In this document: piece after piece, positions 18,933 to 26,068 of the stretch
Layout of the letters: each line of letters opens with the position of its first letter
Position numbering within the stretch: the stretch's first letter is position 1
Source: Burkholderia sp. NRF60-BP8
GTDB lineage: Bacteria; Pseudomonadota; Gammaproteobacteria; Burkholderiales; Burkholderiaceae
Assembly: GCF_001522585.2 (NCBI RefSeq)
Contig: NZ_CP013372.1
Span: 1,426,001 to 1,490,000 of the forward strand
Reading direction: 5' to 3'
DNA length: 64,000 bases
Position numbers and translations under genes: made by a program
Notes under the pieces: model-generated
Databases searched by the model: none
What the model saw: the letters and a program-made list of their open reading frames with translations, nothing else
Told to the model about the DNA's origin: nothing

Positions 18933-19865
18933 ATGACCGATCGACGCCAGTTCGTCACGGCCGCGCTGGTCGCGGCATCGGGCCTGCCGTGGCGTGCGGC
19001 TCGCGCGGCCGCCGCGACGGCCGACCTCGACCCGCGCCAGGCCGGCCGCGTGCGCGCCGGCCCCGACGACGCGGCCATTCGCGCGGCAAGCGGCTACCGC
19101 TGGGTGCGCGACGGCGCGTTCACGGTCGCGATCTCGCCGCACGCGCCGCCCGTATCGACCTATGCGACCGACGCGCGCACCGTGGTCGGCGCCGATCCCG
19201 ACTATGCGCAGCTCGTTGCCGACGCGCTCGGCCGTACGCTCGTGCTGGTGCCGATCGCATGGGCCGACTGGCCGCTCGGGCTGACGTCCGGCAAGTACGA
19301 CGCAGTGATCTCGAACGTCGGCGTGACCGAGAAGCGCAAGGAGAAATACGATTTCACGACCTACAGGCTCGGGCTGCACGGCTTCTACGTGCGCATCGGC
19401 AGCCCGATCGCGAAGATCGCGGAGCCGAAGGACATCGCGGGGTTGCGGATCATCACCGGCGCCGGCACGAGCCAGGAGCGCATTCTGCTCGAATGGAGCA
19501 AGCGCAACGTCGCGCAGGGGCTCAAGCCGGCCGAGCTGCTCTATTTCGACGACGACGCGACGGCGCGCGTCGTGCTGCTGTCGGGACGGGCGGACGCGGA
19601 GCTGAACCCGAACGCGTCGCTCGCGTACGAGGCCGCGCGCAGCGGCAAGATCCGCCGCGTCGGCGTCGTCAATGCCGGCTGGCCGGCGAATGCCGATGTC
19701 GCGATCGCGACGCGTCGCGGCAGCGGGCTCGCGCCCGCGCTGACCATCGCGACCAATGCGCTGATCGGCAACGGCCGCTACGGGCAGGCGCTCGCGCGCT
19801 GGGGTTTGCAGAGCGAGGCGATCGCGCGGGCGCAGACCAATCCGCCGGGGTTGCCGTCGTTCTGA
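18933..19865 (+). CDS. Second polar amino acid-type ABC substrate-binding protein
   Basis: A 310-residue family-3 binding protein with an RR-containing signal (TDRRQFVTAALVAASG), so Tat or Sec export is possible. It is paralogous to the protein at 13624, sharing the pre-domain motif DLxPxQxGRxR and long stretches of the core. GAGGTG at 18920-18925 supports ATG 18933. It ends the operon; a hairpin terminator follows. Two diverged receptors for one transporter suggest a broadened substrate range. Confidence 0.88.
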   Translation: MTDRRQFVTAALVAASGLPWRAARAAAATADLDPRQAGRVRAGPDDAAIRAASGYRWVRDGAFTVAISPHAPPVSTYATDARTVVGADPDYAQLVADALGRTLVLVPIAWADWPLGLTSGKYDAVISNVGVTEKRKEKYDFTTYRLGLHGFYVRIGSPIAKIAEPKDIAGLRIITGAGTSQERILLEWSKRNVAQGLKPAELLYFDDDATARVVLLSGRADAELNPNASLAYEAARSGKIRRVGVVNAGWPANADVAIATRRGSGLAPALTIATNALIGNGRYGQALARWGLQSEAIARAQTNPPGLPSF

Positions 19866-19881
19866 ACGCGCCATGCAATCG

Positions 19882-19911
19882 CCCCGGCATGCCGTGACGG
19901 CGATGCCGGGG
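19882..19911. terminator. Terminator between convergent sulfur genes
   Basis: CCCCGGCAT pairs with ATGCCGGGG around an inner GCCG-TGA-CGGC hairpin, giving a 13-bp stem with one bulged base. It starts 16 bp after the stop of the operon and sits between convergent genes, so it may act on both strands. Confidence 0.5.
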
Positions 19912-19935
19912 TACGCGACTGGCGCGCAGGCTCGT

Positions 19936-21030
19936 CTACGCCGGCACCGCCGCCCGATATCGGTCGAGTTCCGCGACATGCGCATGAATCGCCGGGATCA
20001 GGTCGCGCCCGTAGGCCAGCGCATCGTCGAGCGGATCGAAACCGCGAATCAGGAACGTCGATACGCCGAGCCGGTAATACGCGCCCAGCGCCCGCGCGAC
20101 CTGCTCGGGCGTGCCCACCAGCGCGGTCGAATTCCAGCGCGCGCCGGTCAGGTTCGCGACGCCCATCCACAGGCGCTCGTCGAGCACGTCGCCCTGCGCG
20201 GCGGCCGCCATCAGCCGCTGCGAGCCGGCATTCTGCGGCGCATGGCCGGCGATCGGCTGGCCGTTCGCGAGCCGCGCCGCGCGCACGCGCGCGCGAATCG
20301 CCTCGGCCTTCTCCCACGCGGCCGCCTCGGTATCGGCGACGATCGGCCGGAACGACACGCTGATGCGCGGCGCCCGCCCGAACGGCGCGGCCGCGGCCCG
20401 CACGCGGGCGATCTGCTCGCGCACCGCGTCGAGCGGTTCGCCCCACGTCATGTAGACATCCGCGTGTTCGCCCGCGACCGCGAGCGCGGCCGGCGACGAG
20501 CCGCCGAAATAGATCGGCACATGCGGCCGCTGCGCGCCCTTCACGACCGGCGACGCGCCGCGCAGCCGATAAAACGCGCCGTCGTGGTCTACCGGCGCAT
20601 CGGCCAGCCAGATCCGTTTCAGCACGTCGAGATATTCGCCGGTGCGGCGGTAGCGCGCATCGTGCGGCACGAAATCGCCGTCGCGCTGCAGGTCCGCATC
20701 GTCGCCGCCGGACACCACGTTCAGCGCCAGCCTTCCGCCGCTGAACACGTCGAGCGTCGAGATCTGCCGCGCGGCGGCCGACGGCACGATCACGCCCGGC
20801 CGGTGCGCGAGCAGCAGGCGGATGCGTTCGGTCGCGGCGGCCGCGAACGACGCGACGATGAAACCGTCCGCCGCGTTGCTGAAATGGCCGACCAGAATCT
20901 GGTCGAAGCCGGCGGCCTCGTGCGCCTGCGCGAAGCGGCGCACGTAGTCGGGCTGCACCGCGGCGCCGCCCGGTACGTCGACCTCCGCGCCGGGTGTCGC
21001 GGTGATCATGCCGATGATGTCGACTGGCAT
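19936..21030 (-). CDS. SsuD-like alkanesulfonate/organosulfur flavin monooxygenase
   Basis: A 364-residue LLM-family enzyme with the SsuD-type core (FSGGRLALNVVSGGD, RYRRTGEYLDVLKRIW, PIYFGGSSPAA). FMNH2-dependent SsuD enzymes desulfonate alkanesulfonates to aldehydes and sulfite. Start ATG 21030 has GAGGA at the complement of 21040-21044. Its stop lies convergent to the larger operon. The next gene upstream on the same strand encodes an SsuA-like binding protein, so the two form a pair. Close relatives act on other organosulfur compounds, so the substrate is not fixed. Confidence 0.87.
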   Translation of the reverse strand: MPVDIIGMITATPGAEVDVPGGAAVQPDYVRRFAQAHEAAGFDQILVGHFSNAADGFIVASFAAAATERIRLLLAHRPGVIVPSAAARQISTLDVFSGGRLALNVVSGGDDADLQRDGDFVPHDARYRRTGEYLDVLKRIWLADAPVDHDGAFYRLRGASPVVKGAQRPHVPIYFGGSSPAALAVAGEHADVYMTWGEPLDAVREQIARVRAAAAPFGRAPRISVSFRPIVADTEAAAWEKAEAIRARVRAARLANGQPIAGHAPQNAGSQRLMAAAAQGDVLDERLWMGVANLTGARWNSTALVGTPEQVARALGAYYRLGVSTFLIRGFDPLDDALAYGRDLIPAIHAHVAELDRYRAAVPA

Positions 21031-21091
21031 GTCGGAATGTCCTCGGGTATGTCGATCGGGAATCGCGTGAATCGTGAAGCGTGCCGCACGA

Positions 21092-22060
21092 TCACTGCGC
21101 GGCGGCCGTCTTCTGCGCGGGCACGGCGAACGCGCCCGCATACGAGCGGTCGAGCAGCTTCGACGTGTCGTACGCGGCGGGAATCACGCCGGCCTTGTGC
21201 AGGAAGTCGGCCGTGTTCTGCGCATCTTTGGCGGCCGTCTCGTCGACGGGGCCGACGCGCTGCTTCGCGTTGTTGAGCCAGCGATACGCGACGTCGGGCT
21301 CGAGCTTCGCGCGCTTCGCCCACAGGTCCGCATACTCGCGCGGATGGCTGTCGACCCACTGGCGCGCGGCCACCACGCGCCGCAGGAAATCGGTGATCTC
21401 GGCGCGCTTGCCCGAGGCGGCCTGCTCGTTCGCGGCGACGAAGCTCAGCGCCGGCATCAGCCCCTGTGCGGTCGTCACGGGCCGCGCGCCCTGCCGCAAT
21501 GCGAGCGTGCTGACGAACGGCTCCCACAGCGACACCGCATCGACCGAACCGTTCGCGAGCGCATTGGTCGCATCGATCGGCATCAGGTATGCGTACTTCA
21601 CCGAATCGGCTCGCAGGCCCGCGTGTTCGAGCGCGCGCAGCACGAGCTGCTGGCTCCAGGCGCCGCGCCATACCGCGATGGTCTTGCCCTGCAGGTCGGC
21701 CACGGTGCGCACCGGCGAATGCTTCGGCACGAGGATCGCGACGCCGTCGAGGCTCTGCCGCGACACCGCGACGACCTTGACCGGCGCGCCGCGCGCGGCC
21801 AGCGTAAGCAGCGCGGAATCGCCGAGGAAGCCGATGTCGATCGCGTTGCCGTTCAGGCTTTCGGCGACCGGCGCGGCGGCCTGAAAGTGCTTCCATTCGA
21901 TCGCGTAAGGCAGGTCCTTCAGCACGCCGGACGCCTCCATCGATGCCTGGATGTTGAAGTAGTTCTGTTCACCGACGCGCAGCGTGACGGTGTCCTTGGC
22001 GATGCCCGGCTGCGCGGCAAGCGCCAGCATGAGCGCCGTGACGATTCGGCTCAGCAACAT
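21092..22060 (-). CDS. Aliphatic sulfonate/nitrate-type ABC substrate-binding protein (SsuA-like)
   Basis: A 322-residue periplasmic binding protein of the SsuA/TauA/NrtA family with a Sec signal (LALAAQPGIAKD). Family features include FNIQASMEASGVLKDL, DIGFLGDSA and an Ala-rich C-terminus. Start ATG 22060 with GGGAG close upstream (complement of 22064-22068; tight spacing). No SsuB or SsuC genes follow, and the fused transporter next door belongs to a different ABC class, so partners must be encoded elsewhere. It lies 61 bp upstream of the SsuD-like gene on the same strand, likely co-transcribed. Confidence 0.87.
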   Translation of the reverse strand: MLLSRIVTALMLALAAQPGIAKDTVTLRVGEQNYFNIQASMEASGVLKDLPYAIEWKHFQAAAPVAESLNGNAIDIGFLGDSALLTLAARGAPVKVVAVSRQSLDGVAILVPKHSPVRTVADLQGKTIAVWRGAWSQQLVLRALEHAGLRADSVKYAYLMPIDATNALANGSVDAVSLWEPFVSTLALRQGARPVTTAQGLMPALSFVAANEQAASGKRAEITDFLRRVVAARQWVDSHPREYADLWAKRAKLEPDVAYRWLNNAKQRVGPVDETAAKDAQNTADFLHKAGVIPAAYDTSKLLDRSYAGAFAVPAQKTAAAQ

Positions 22061-22287
22061 GATCTCCCGGAAGGTTGGCGGACGGCCGCGCGACGGCGGC
22101 GCCCTTTGTCCGCCGCGCGCGACCGCCGGCGGAACGGATGGAACCGGTGAAGATACGTCGATCCACTTCATGACACAAACGCAATATTCTTCTATGTAAA
22201 GATGCAAATATTTTATGAAGTACGCGCACTTGCGCGGCACTCGCCACCGGCCGCAAGCCCACGGAGTTCGAACGTTTCCTCGATAAA

Positions 22288-22305
22288 TATTTCGTGCACG
22301 AAATA
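22288..22305. promoter_or_regulatory. Perfect 18-bp palindrome, operator candidate 1
   Basis: TATTTCGTGCACGAAATA, lying 52-69 bp upstream of the alpha/beta-hydrolase ATG in AT-rich DNA. It pairs with a near-identical palindrome centred 30 bp downstream. Likely bound by the MarR-type protein encoded downstream (inference). Confidence 0.65.
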
Positions 22306-22317
22306 AATCACGGACTA

Positions 22318-22335
22318 TATTTCGCATGCGAAATA
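22318..22335. promoter_or_regulatory. Perfect 18-bp palindrome, operator candidate 2
   Basis: TATTTCGCATGCGAAATA, ending 21 bp before the hydrolase ATG and overlapping the likely -10 region (TATATT, 22316-22321). Arms are identical to candidate 1; only the central four bases differ. Occupancy would block transcription (inference). Confidence 0.65.
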
Positions 22336-22356
22336 ACTGCCCGAGCGAGGACGGCC

Positions 22357-23274
22357 ATGACCCCCCAACCCATCGAATTTTCCGCCGCCGACGGCTATGT
22401 CCTGCACGGCACGCTGTGGTCGCCGGCCGCGACGCCGCGCGCGCTGGTCCTGATCCATCCCGCCACGGCCGTGCCCGAGCGGCTGTATGCGGGCTTCGCG
22501 CGCTTTCTGACCGAACGCGGTTTCGCGGCGCTGACCTACGACTATCGCGGCATCGGCGCCTCGCGGCCCGCGCGTCTGCGCACGCTGCGGGCCCGCATGC
22601 GCGACTGGATGGAGCTCGACGTGGGCGCCGCGACCGCGTGGGCCCGGCACACGTACGAAGGGCTGCCGCTGCTCGCGGTCGGCCATAGCGTCGGCGGCCA
22701 CGCGATCGGGCTGTCCGGCGCGACGACGCATCTGCGCGCCGCCGTGCTGGTCGCCGCGCATGCGGGCAGCACGCGGCTGATCGCGCAGGCGGCCGAACGC
22801 CTGAAGGTGCGGCTGATCCTGCGCGTGCTCGGCCCGCTGATGTCCGCGCTGCTCGGCTACGTGCCCGGCAAGCGGCTCGGGCTCGGCGAGGATCTGCCGG
22901 CCGGTGTGTTCCGCGAATGGAGCCGCTGGACGACGTTGCCGCACTACTTCTTCGACGACCCGACGCTCGGCGCGGCCGAGCGCTTCTCGAAGCAGCAGTT
23001 GCCGATCCTCGCGCTCGGCTTCGACGACGATCCGTGGGCGAACCCGGCCGCGATCGGCCTGCTGGTAAGCTATCTGACCCGCGCGAAGGTCGAACGCCGC
23101 CAGATCGATCCGCGCGCGGCAGGCATCGGCCCGGTCGGGCACATGGGCTTCTTTCGCAGCCGGCCCGGCGCCGTGCTGTGGCCCGACGTCGCCGATTGGC
23201 TCGCGCAGGCGCTCGACACGCCTCGCGCCGCGGGCCGCCCCACCCTTACCATCGCAGCCGGGAACCCAGCTTGA
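22357..23274 (+). CDS. Alpha/beta hydrolase
   Basis: A 305-residue alpha/beta hydrolase with the nucleophile elbow GHSVGG, an oxyanion-type LIHPATA strand end, YDYRGIGAS and a late GHMGFF supplying the probable catalytic His. Likely an esterase or lipase-type enzyme of the cytoplasm (no signal peptide). GAGGA at 22347-22351 supports ATG 22357. Its stop overlaps the TTG start of the MarR regulator gene, so the two are translationally coupled and probably autoregulated through the twin palindromes upstream. Confidence 0.85.
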   Translation: MTPQPIEFSAADGYVLHGTLWSPAATPRALVLIHPATAVPERLYAGFARFLTERGFAALTYDYRGIGASRPARLRTLRARMRDWMELDVGAATAWARHTYEGLPLLAVGHSVGGHAIGLSGATTHLRAAVLVAAHAGSTRLIAQAAERLKVRLILRVLGPLMSALLGYVPGKRLGLGEDLPAGVFREWSRWTTLPHYFFDDPTLGAAERFSKQQLPILALGFDDDPWANPAAIGLLVSYLTRAKVERRQIDPRAAGIGPVGHMGFFRSRPGAVLWPDVADWLAQALDTPRAAGRPTLTIAAGNPA

Positions 23275-23702
23275 GCGAAGACCGACGACTGTTTTTCATG
23301 TTGAACATCGGCCAGCGGCGCGTGCAGCGCTGGATCGATCGCAAGGCCGAAACCGAGACGCGCGCGAGCGCCGCGCAGGCCGGCGTGCTGTTCTGCCTCG
23401 CGAAGCAGGACGGCGCGCTGATCGGCGAAGTCGGCGCCGCCTTGCAGCTCGCGCCGTCCGCGATGACGGGGCTCGCCGACCGGATGGCGAAAGCCGGCCT
23501 CGTTACGCGTCATGCCGATTCGGACGACGGCCGCGCGACGCGGCTGTACCTGACCGACGAAGGCCACGCGGCGCTCAAGCGCGCGCGCGTGCTGCTGCGC
23601 GAACTCAACGGCAAGCTGTGCGACGGGTTTTCCGACGACGAACTCGATGTCGTCGCGCGCTGGCTGCACGCGTTGCAGGAGCGGTTTCCGGCCGAGCGCT
23701 GA
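23271..23702 (+). CDS. MarR-family transcriptional regulator
   Basis: A 143-residue winged-helix regulator. The recognition region (APSAMTGLADRMAKAGLV) and wing (RHADSDDGRATRLYLTDEG) are typical of MarR. The TTG at 23271 overlaps the hydrolase stop (TTGA) and gives the usual MarR N-terminus; ATG 23298 is an alternative nine residues in. As a downstream partner in the operon it is the natural candidate to bind the 18-bp palindromes ahead of the hydrolase, with release by a small aromatic or lipophilic ligand (inference from the family). Confidence 0.85.
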   Translation: MSEDRRLFFMLNIGQRRVQRWIDRKAETETRASAAQAGVLFCLAKQDGALIGEVGAALQLAPSAMTGLADRMAKAGLVTRHADSDDGRATRLYLTDEGHAALKRARVLLRELNGKLCDGFSDDELDVVARWLHALQERFPAER

Positions 23703-24155
23703 GCAGCGCATCGCGCGCTCGCAACCGGCTCTCACCGGCCTCAATCGCAAGCGATTGCGATTCGCGTTTTCGATTCGATTTTCATGCCGGCGCAGCGGCA
23801 AATCTTGCGTGCCCGCGCCGGCTTCCGGCAACGCTTTCCGGCTACGCTCTGTTACAAAAAACCGCCTGTCGCGCGTCATTCGAATCGCCTACATTGCAAT
23901 CCACTTCGACGCATTCGTCGCATGCCCTGACCGGTTTTCCCGTCGGGTCGACATCGCAGGCACACCGACAAGCAATGAAAATGAAGAGGAGTCTTAACCG
24001 AAGCGCTGGCGGCATCCAGCGCACGCGGAGGGCGATGACCGAAGCGGCATGCTGAACGACGCGTAGCGACGTGCGCGGCATGATCGGCCGCGCCCCGGCT
24101 CGCGTCGTCTCGTCGTGCCCCGCCATCGCATCCGCACCTCACCGAGGAGTCGTCC
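23703..24155. other. Intergenic stretch, nothing recognised
   Basis: About 450 bp between the MarR gene and the secreted Asp-box protein. I see no coding signature and no strong palindrome; a promoter for the downstream gene must lie here. Confidence 0.4.
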
Positions 24156-25601
24156 ATGCGACGCATGATCGTGTCCCATCCGCTTGTCACCCGCCTGTCC
24201 GCCGCGATGGCGCTGGCCGCCGCTGCCGCGGCACACGCCGAGCCGACCGTCGTGTCCGGCCCGAGCCCGTTCGCCGCGTGCACCATCGGCGGCCCGGGCG
24301 TCAATTACGTGAATGCAGAAGTCGAACCGTGGCTCGCGGTCAACCCCGCGAACCCGAACAACATGATCGGCGTGTGGCAGCAGGACCGCTGGTCGAACGG
24401 CGGCGCCCACGGGCTCGTCGCCGGCTACTCGTTCGATGCCGGCGCAACCTGGGCGCGCACGCCGCAGCCGTTCAGCGCCTGCGCGCCGGGCGGACTCAAG
24501 TACGAGCGCGCATCCGATCCATGGGTATCGTTCGGGCCGGACGGCACCGCATATTCGGTGTCGATCTCGTTCAATCAGTCGAACAACGGCAACGCGGTCG
24601 CCGCGTCGGTCTCGACCGACGGCGGACAGACGTGGAGCAGCCCGGCCGTGCTGATCGCAAACGACGAACCGACGACGCAATTCTTCAACGACAAGGAATC
24701 GGTGACCGCCAACCCGGTGAAGGCCGGCACCGCGTACGCGGTATGGGACCGCCTCGAACTGCCGAACGGCAACCCGTACGCGAACCTGCACACGCAGGCG
24801 TTCCGCGGGCCGACGCTGTTCTCGAAGACGACCGACGGCGGCAAGACGTGGAGCGCCGCGAAGGTCATCGTCGACGTTCCTTCGCGTCAGCAGACGATCG
24901 GCAACCAGATCGTCGTCGATCCGAAGAGCGGCACGCTCTACGATTTCTTCGACCTGATCCAGCCGCCGTTCAGCAAGGCGGCCGGCAAGGTCGCGTTCAT
25001 CAAGTCGACCGACGACGGCGCGACGTGGACCAAACCGCAGGTGATCGCGGGACTGCAGACGGTCGGCGTCACGGATCCGAACACCGGCGAACCCGTGCGC
25101 ACCGGCGACATCATTCCGGAGCCGGCGATCGACCCGGCCTCGGGGCAACTCTACGTCGTGTGGCAGGACAGCCGCTTCAACGGCGGCACGTACGACGAGA
25201 TCGCGATATCGACGTCGAAGAATGGCGGCGCGACATGGAGCGCGCCGCTACAGGTGAACACGCCGACCGGGCGCCCCGCGTTCAATCCGTCGGTGCGCGT
25301 CGACAACACGGGCGCGGTGATGGTCACGTACTACGACTTCCGCGACCTGCAGGCCGGCAACACGACGACGCTGCCGACCGGCTTCTGGCGCAAGATCTCG
25401 CACGACGGCGGCGCCACGTTCGCCGACGAGCGGCGCGTCGGCGGTCCGTTCGACATGAAGCTCGCGCCCAACGCCGAAGGGTTCTTCATCGGCGACTACC
25501 AGGGGCTCGACGTCCTCCCGTCGTCGTCGTTCCATCCGTTCTTCGTCCAGACCAACGCGGGCAACCTGACGAACCGCACCGACGTGTTCTTCGCGCCGTG
25601 A
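24156..25601 (+). CDS. Secreted sialidase-superfamily (Asp-box/BNR) protein
   Basis: A 481-residue protein with a Sec signal (AMALAAAAAAHA). Six Asp-box motifs are visible: SFDAGATW, STDGGQTW, TTDGGKTW, STDDGATW, SKNGGATW and SHDGGATF. These mark the blade turns of a six-bladed beta-propeller such as sialidases. I do not see the catalytic Arg triad and FRIP motif of classical sialidases, so the enzymatic role is open; a secreted glycoside-binding or exo-sialidase-like function is possible. It appears monocistronic. Confidence 0.8.
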   Translation: MRRMIVSHPLVTRLSAAMALAAAAAAHAEPTVVSGPSPFAACTIGGPGVNYVNAEVEPWLAVNPANPNNMIGVWQQDRWSNGGAHGLVAGYSFDAGATWARTPQPFSACAPGGLKYERASDPWVSFGPDGTAYSVSISFNQSNNGNAVAASVSTDGGQTWSSPAVLIANDEPTTQFFNDKESVTANPVKAGTAYAVWDRLELPNGNPYANLHTQAFRGPTLFSKTTDGGKTWSAAKVIVDVPSRQQTIGNQIVVDPKSGTLYDFFDLIQPPFSKAAGKVAFIKSTDDGATWTKPQVIAGLQTVGVTDPNTGEPVRTGDIIPEPAIDPASGQLYVVWQDSRFNGGTYDEIAISTSKNGGATWSAPLQVNTPTGRPAFNPSVRVDNTGAVMVTYYDFRDLQAGNTTTLPTGFWRKISHDGGATFADERRVGGPFDMKLAPNAEGFFIGDYQGLDVLPSSSFHPFFVQTNAGNLTNRTDVFFAP

Positions 25602-25891
25602 TGCGAGGATGACCGCTCCGGCGCCGCACGACGCCATGCGTCGCGCGGCGCCGTGCGCATGTTCAGGGCATCGATGCAGGCGGTCGGCACGATGCGTTCG
25701 TGATCTTCCCTTCCCCCGCTTCGCAACGACGTCGTCGATGTCGGCGAGCCGGTCGACACGGCTCCGCGACGATCGGCATCGTTCGACGCGAAAGCTCGCG
25801 CCGGCGATTGCACGCCGCCGCCCCGCTGCTGCCCCGTCCCTCGCCGATCCGACAGAAACCCGACGGGATGCTGCCGTTCGGCTTGGAATTT

Positions 25892-25914
25892 GACATGATA
25901 TAACATATCATCTC
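25892..25914. promoter_or_regulatory. Zur-like box upstream of the ZnuD-like receptor
   Basis: A 23-bp near-palindrome whose core is ATGATAT-AAC-ATATCAT (25895-25911), with outer pairs also matching except one C/C mismatch. It agrees at most positions with the 23-bp proteobacterial Zur consensus as I remember it. It lies 155 bp upstream of the chosen receptor ATG. Zinc-dependent repression is inferred. Confidence 0.6.
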
Positions 25915-26068
25915 GCGTGCTCGTCCGCCTGACGCCGTTCCAACCCAGGTGGCCGCGCATCGCCGAGCCATGTTCCAACGGGTCATTGCGCGCCGTTGAC
26001 GCAACAATATATCGTATCCAGCGATCGCCCGCATGGCTCGTTATCCGATCCCAACCGATTCACCGACC

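Noticed and set aside
25890..25895. TTGACA as a -35 element for the ZnuD-like gene
   Set aside because: No -10 sequence at proper spacing; the hexamer overlaps the palindrome that better fits a Zur box.
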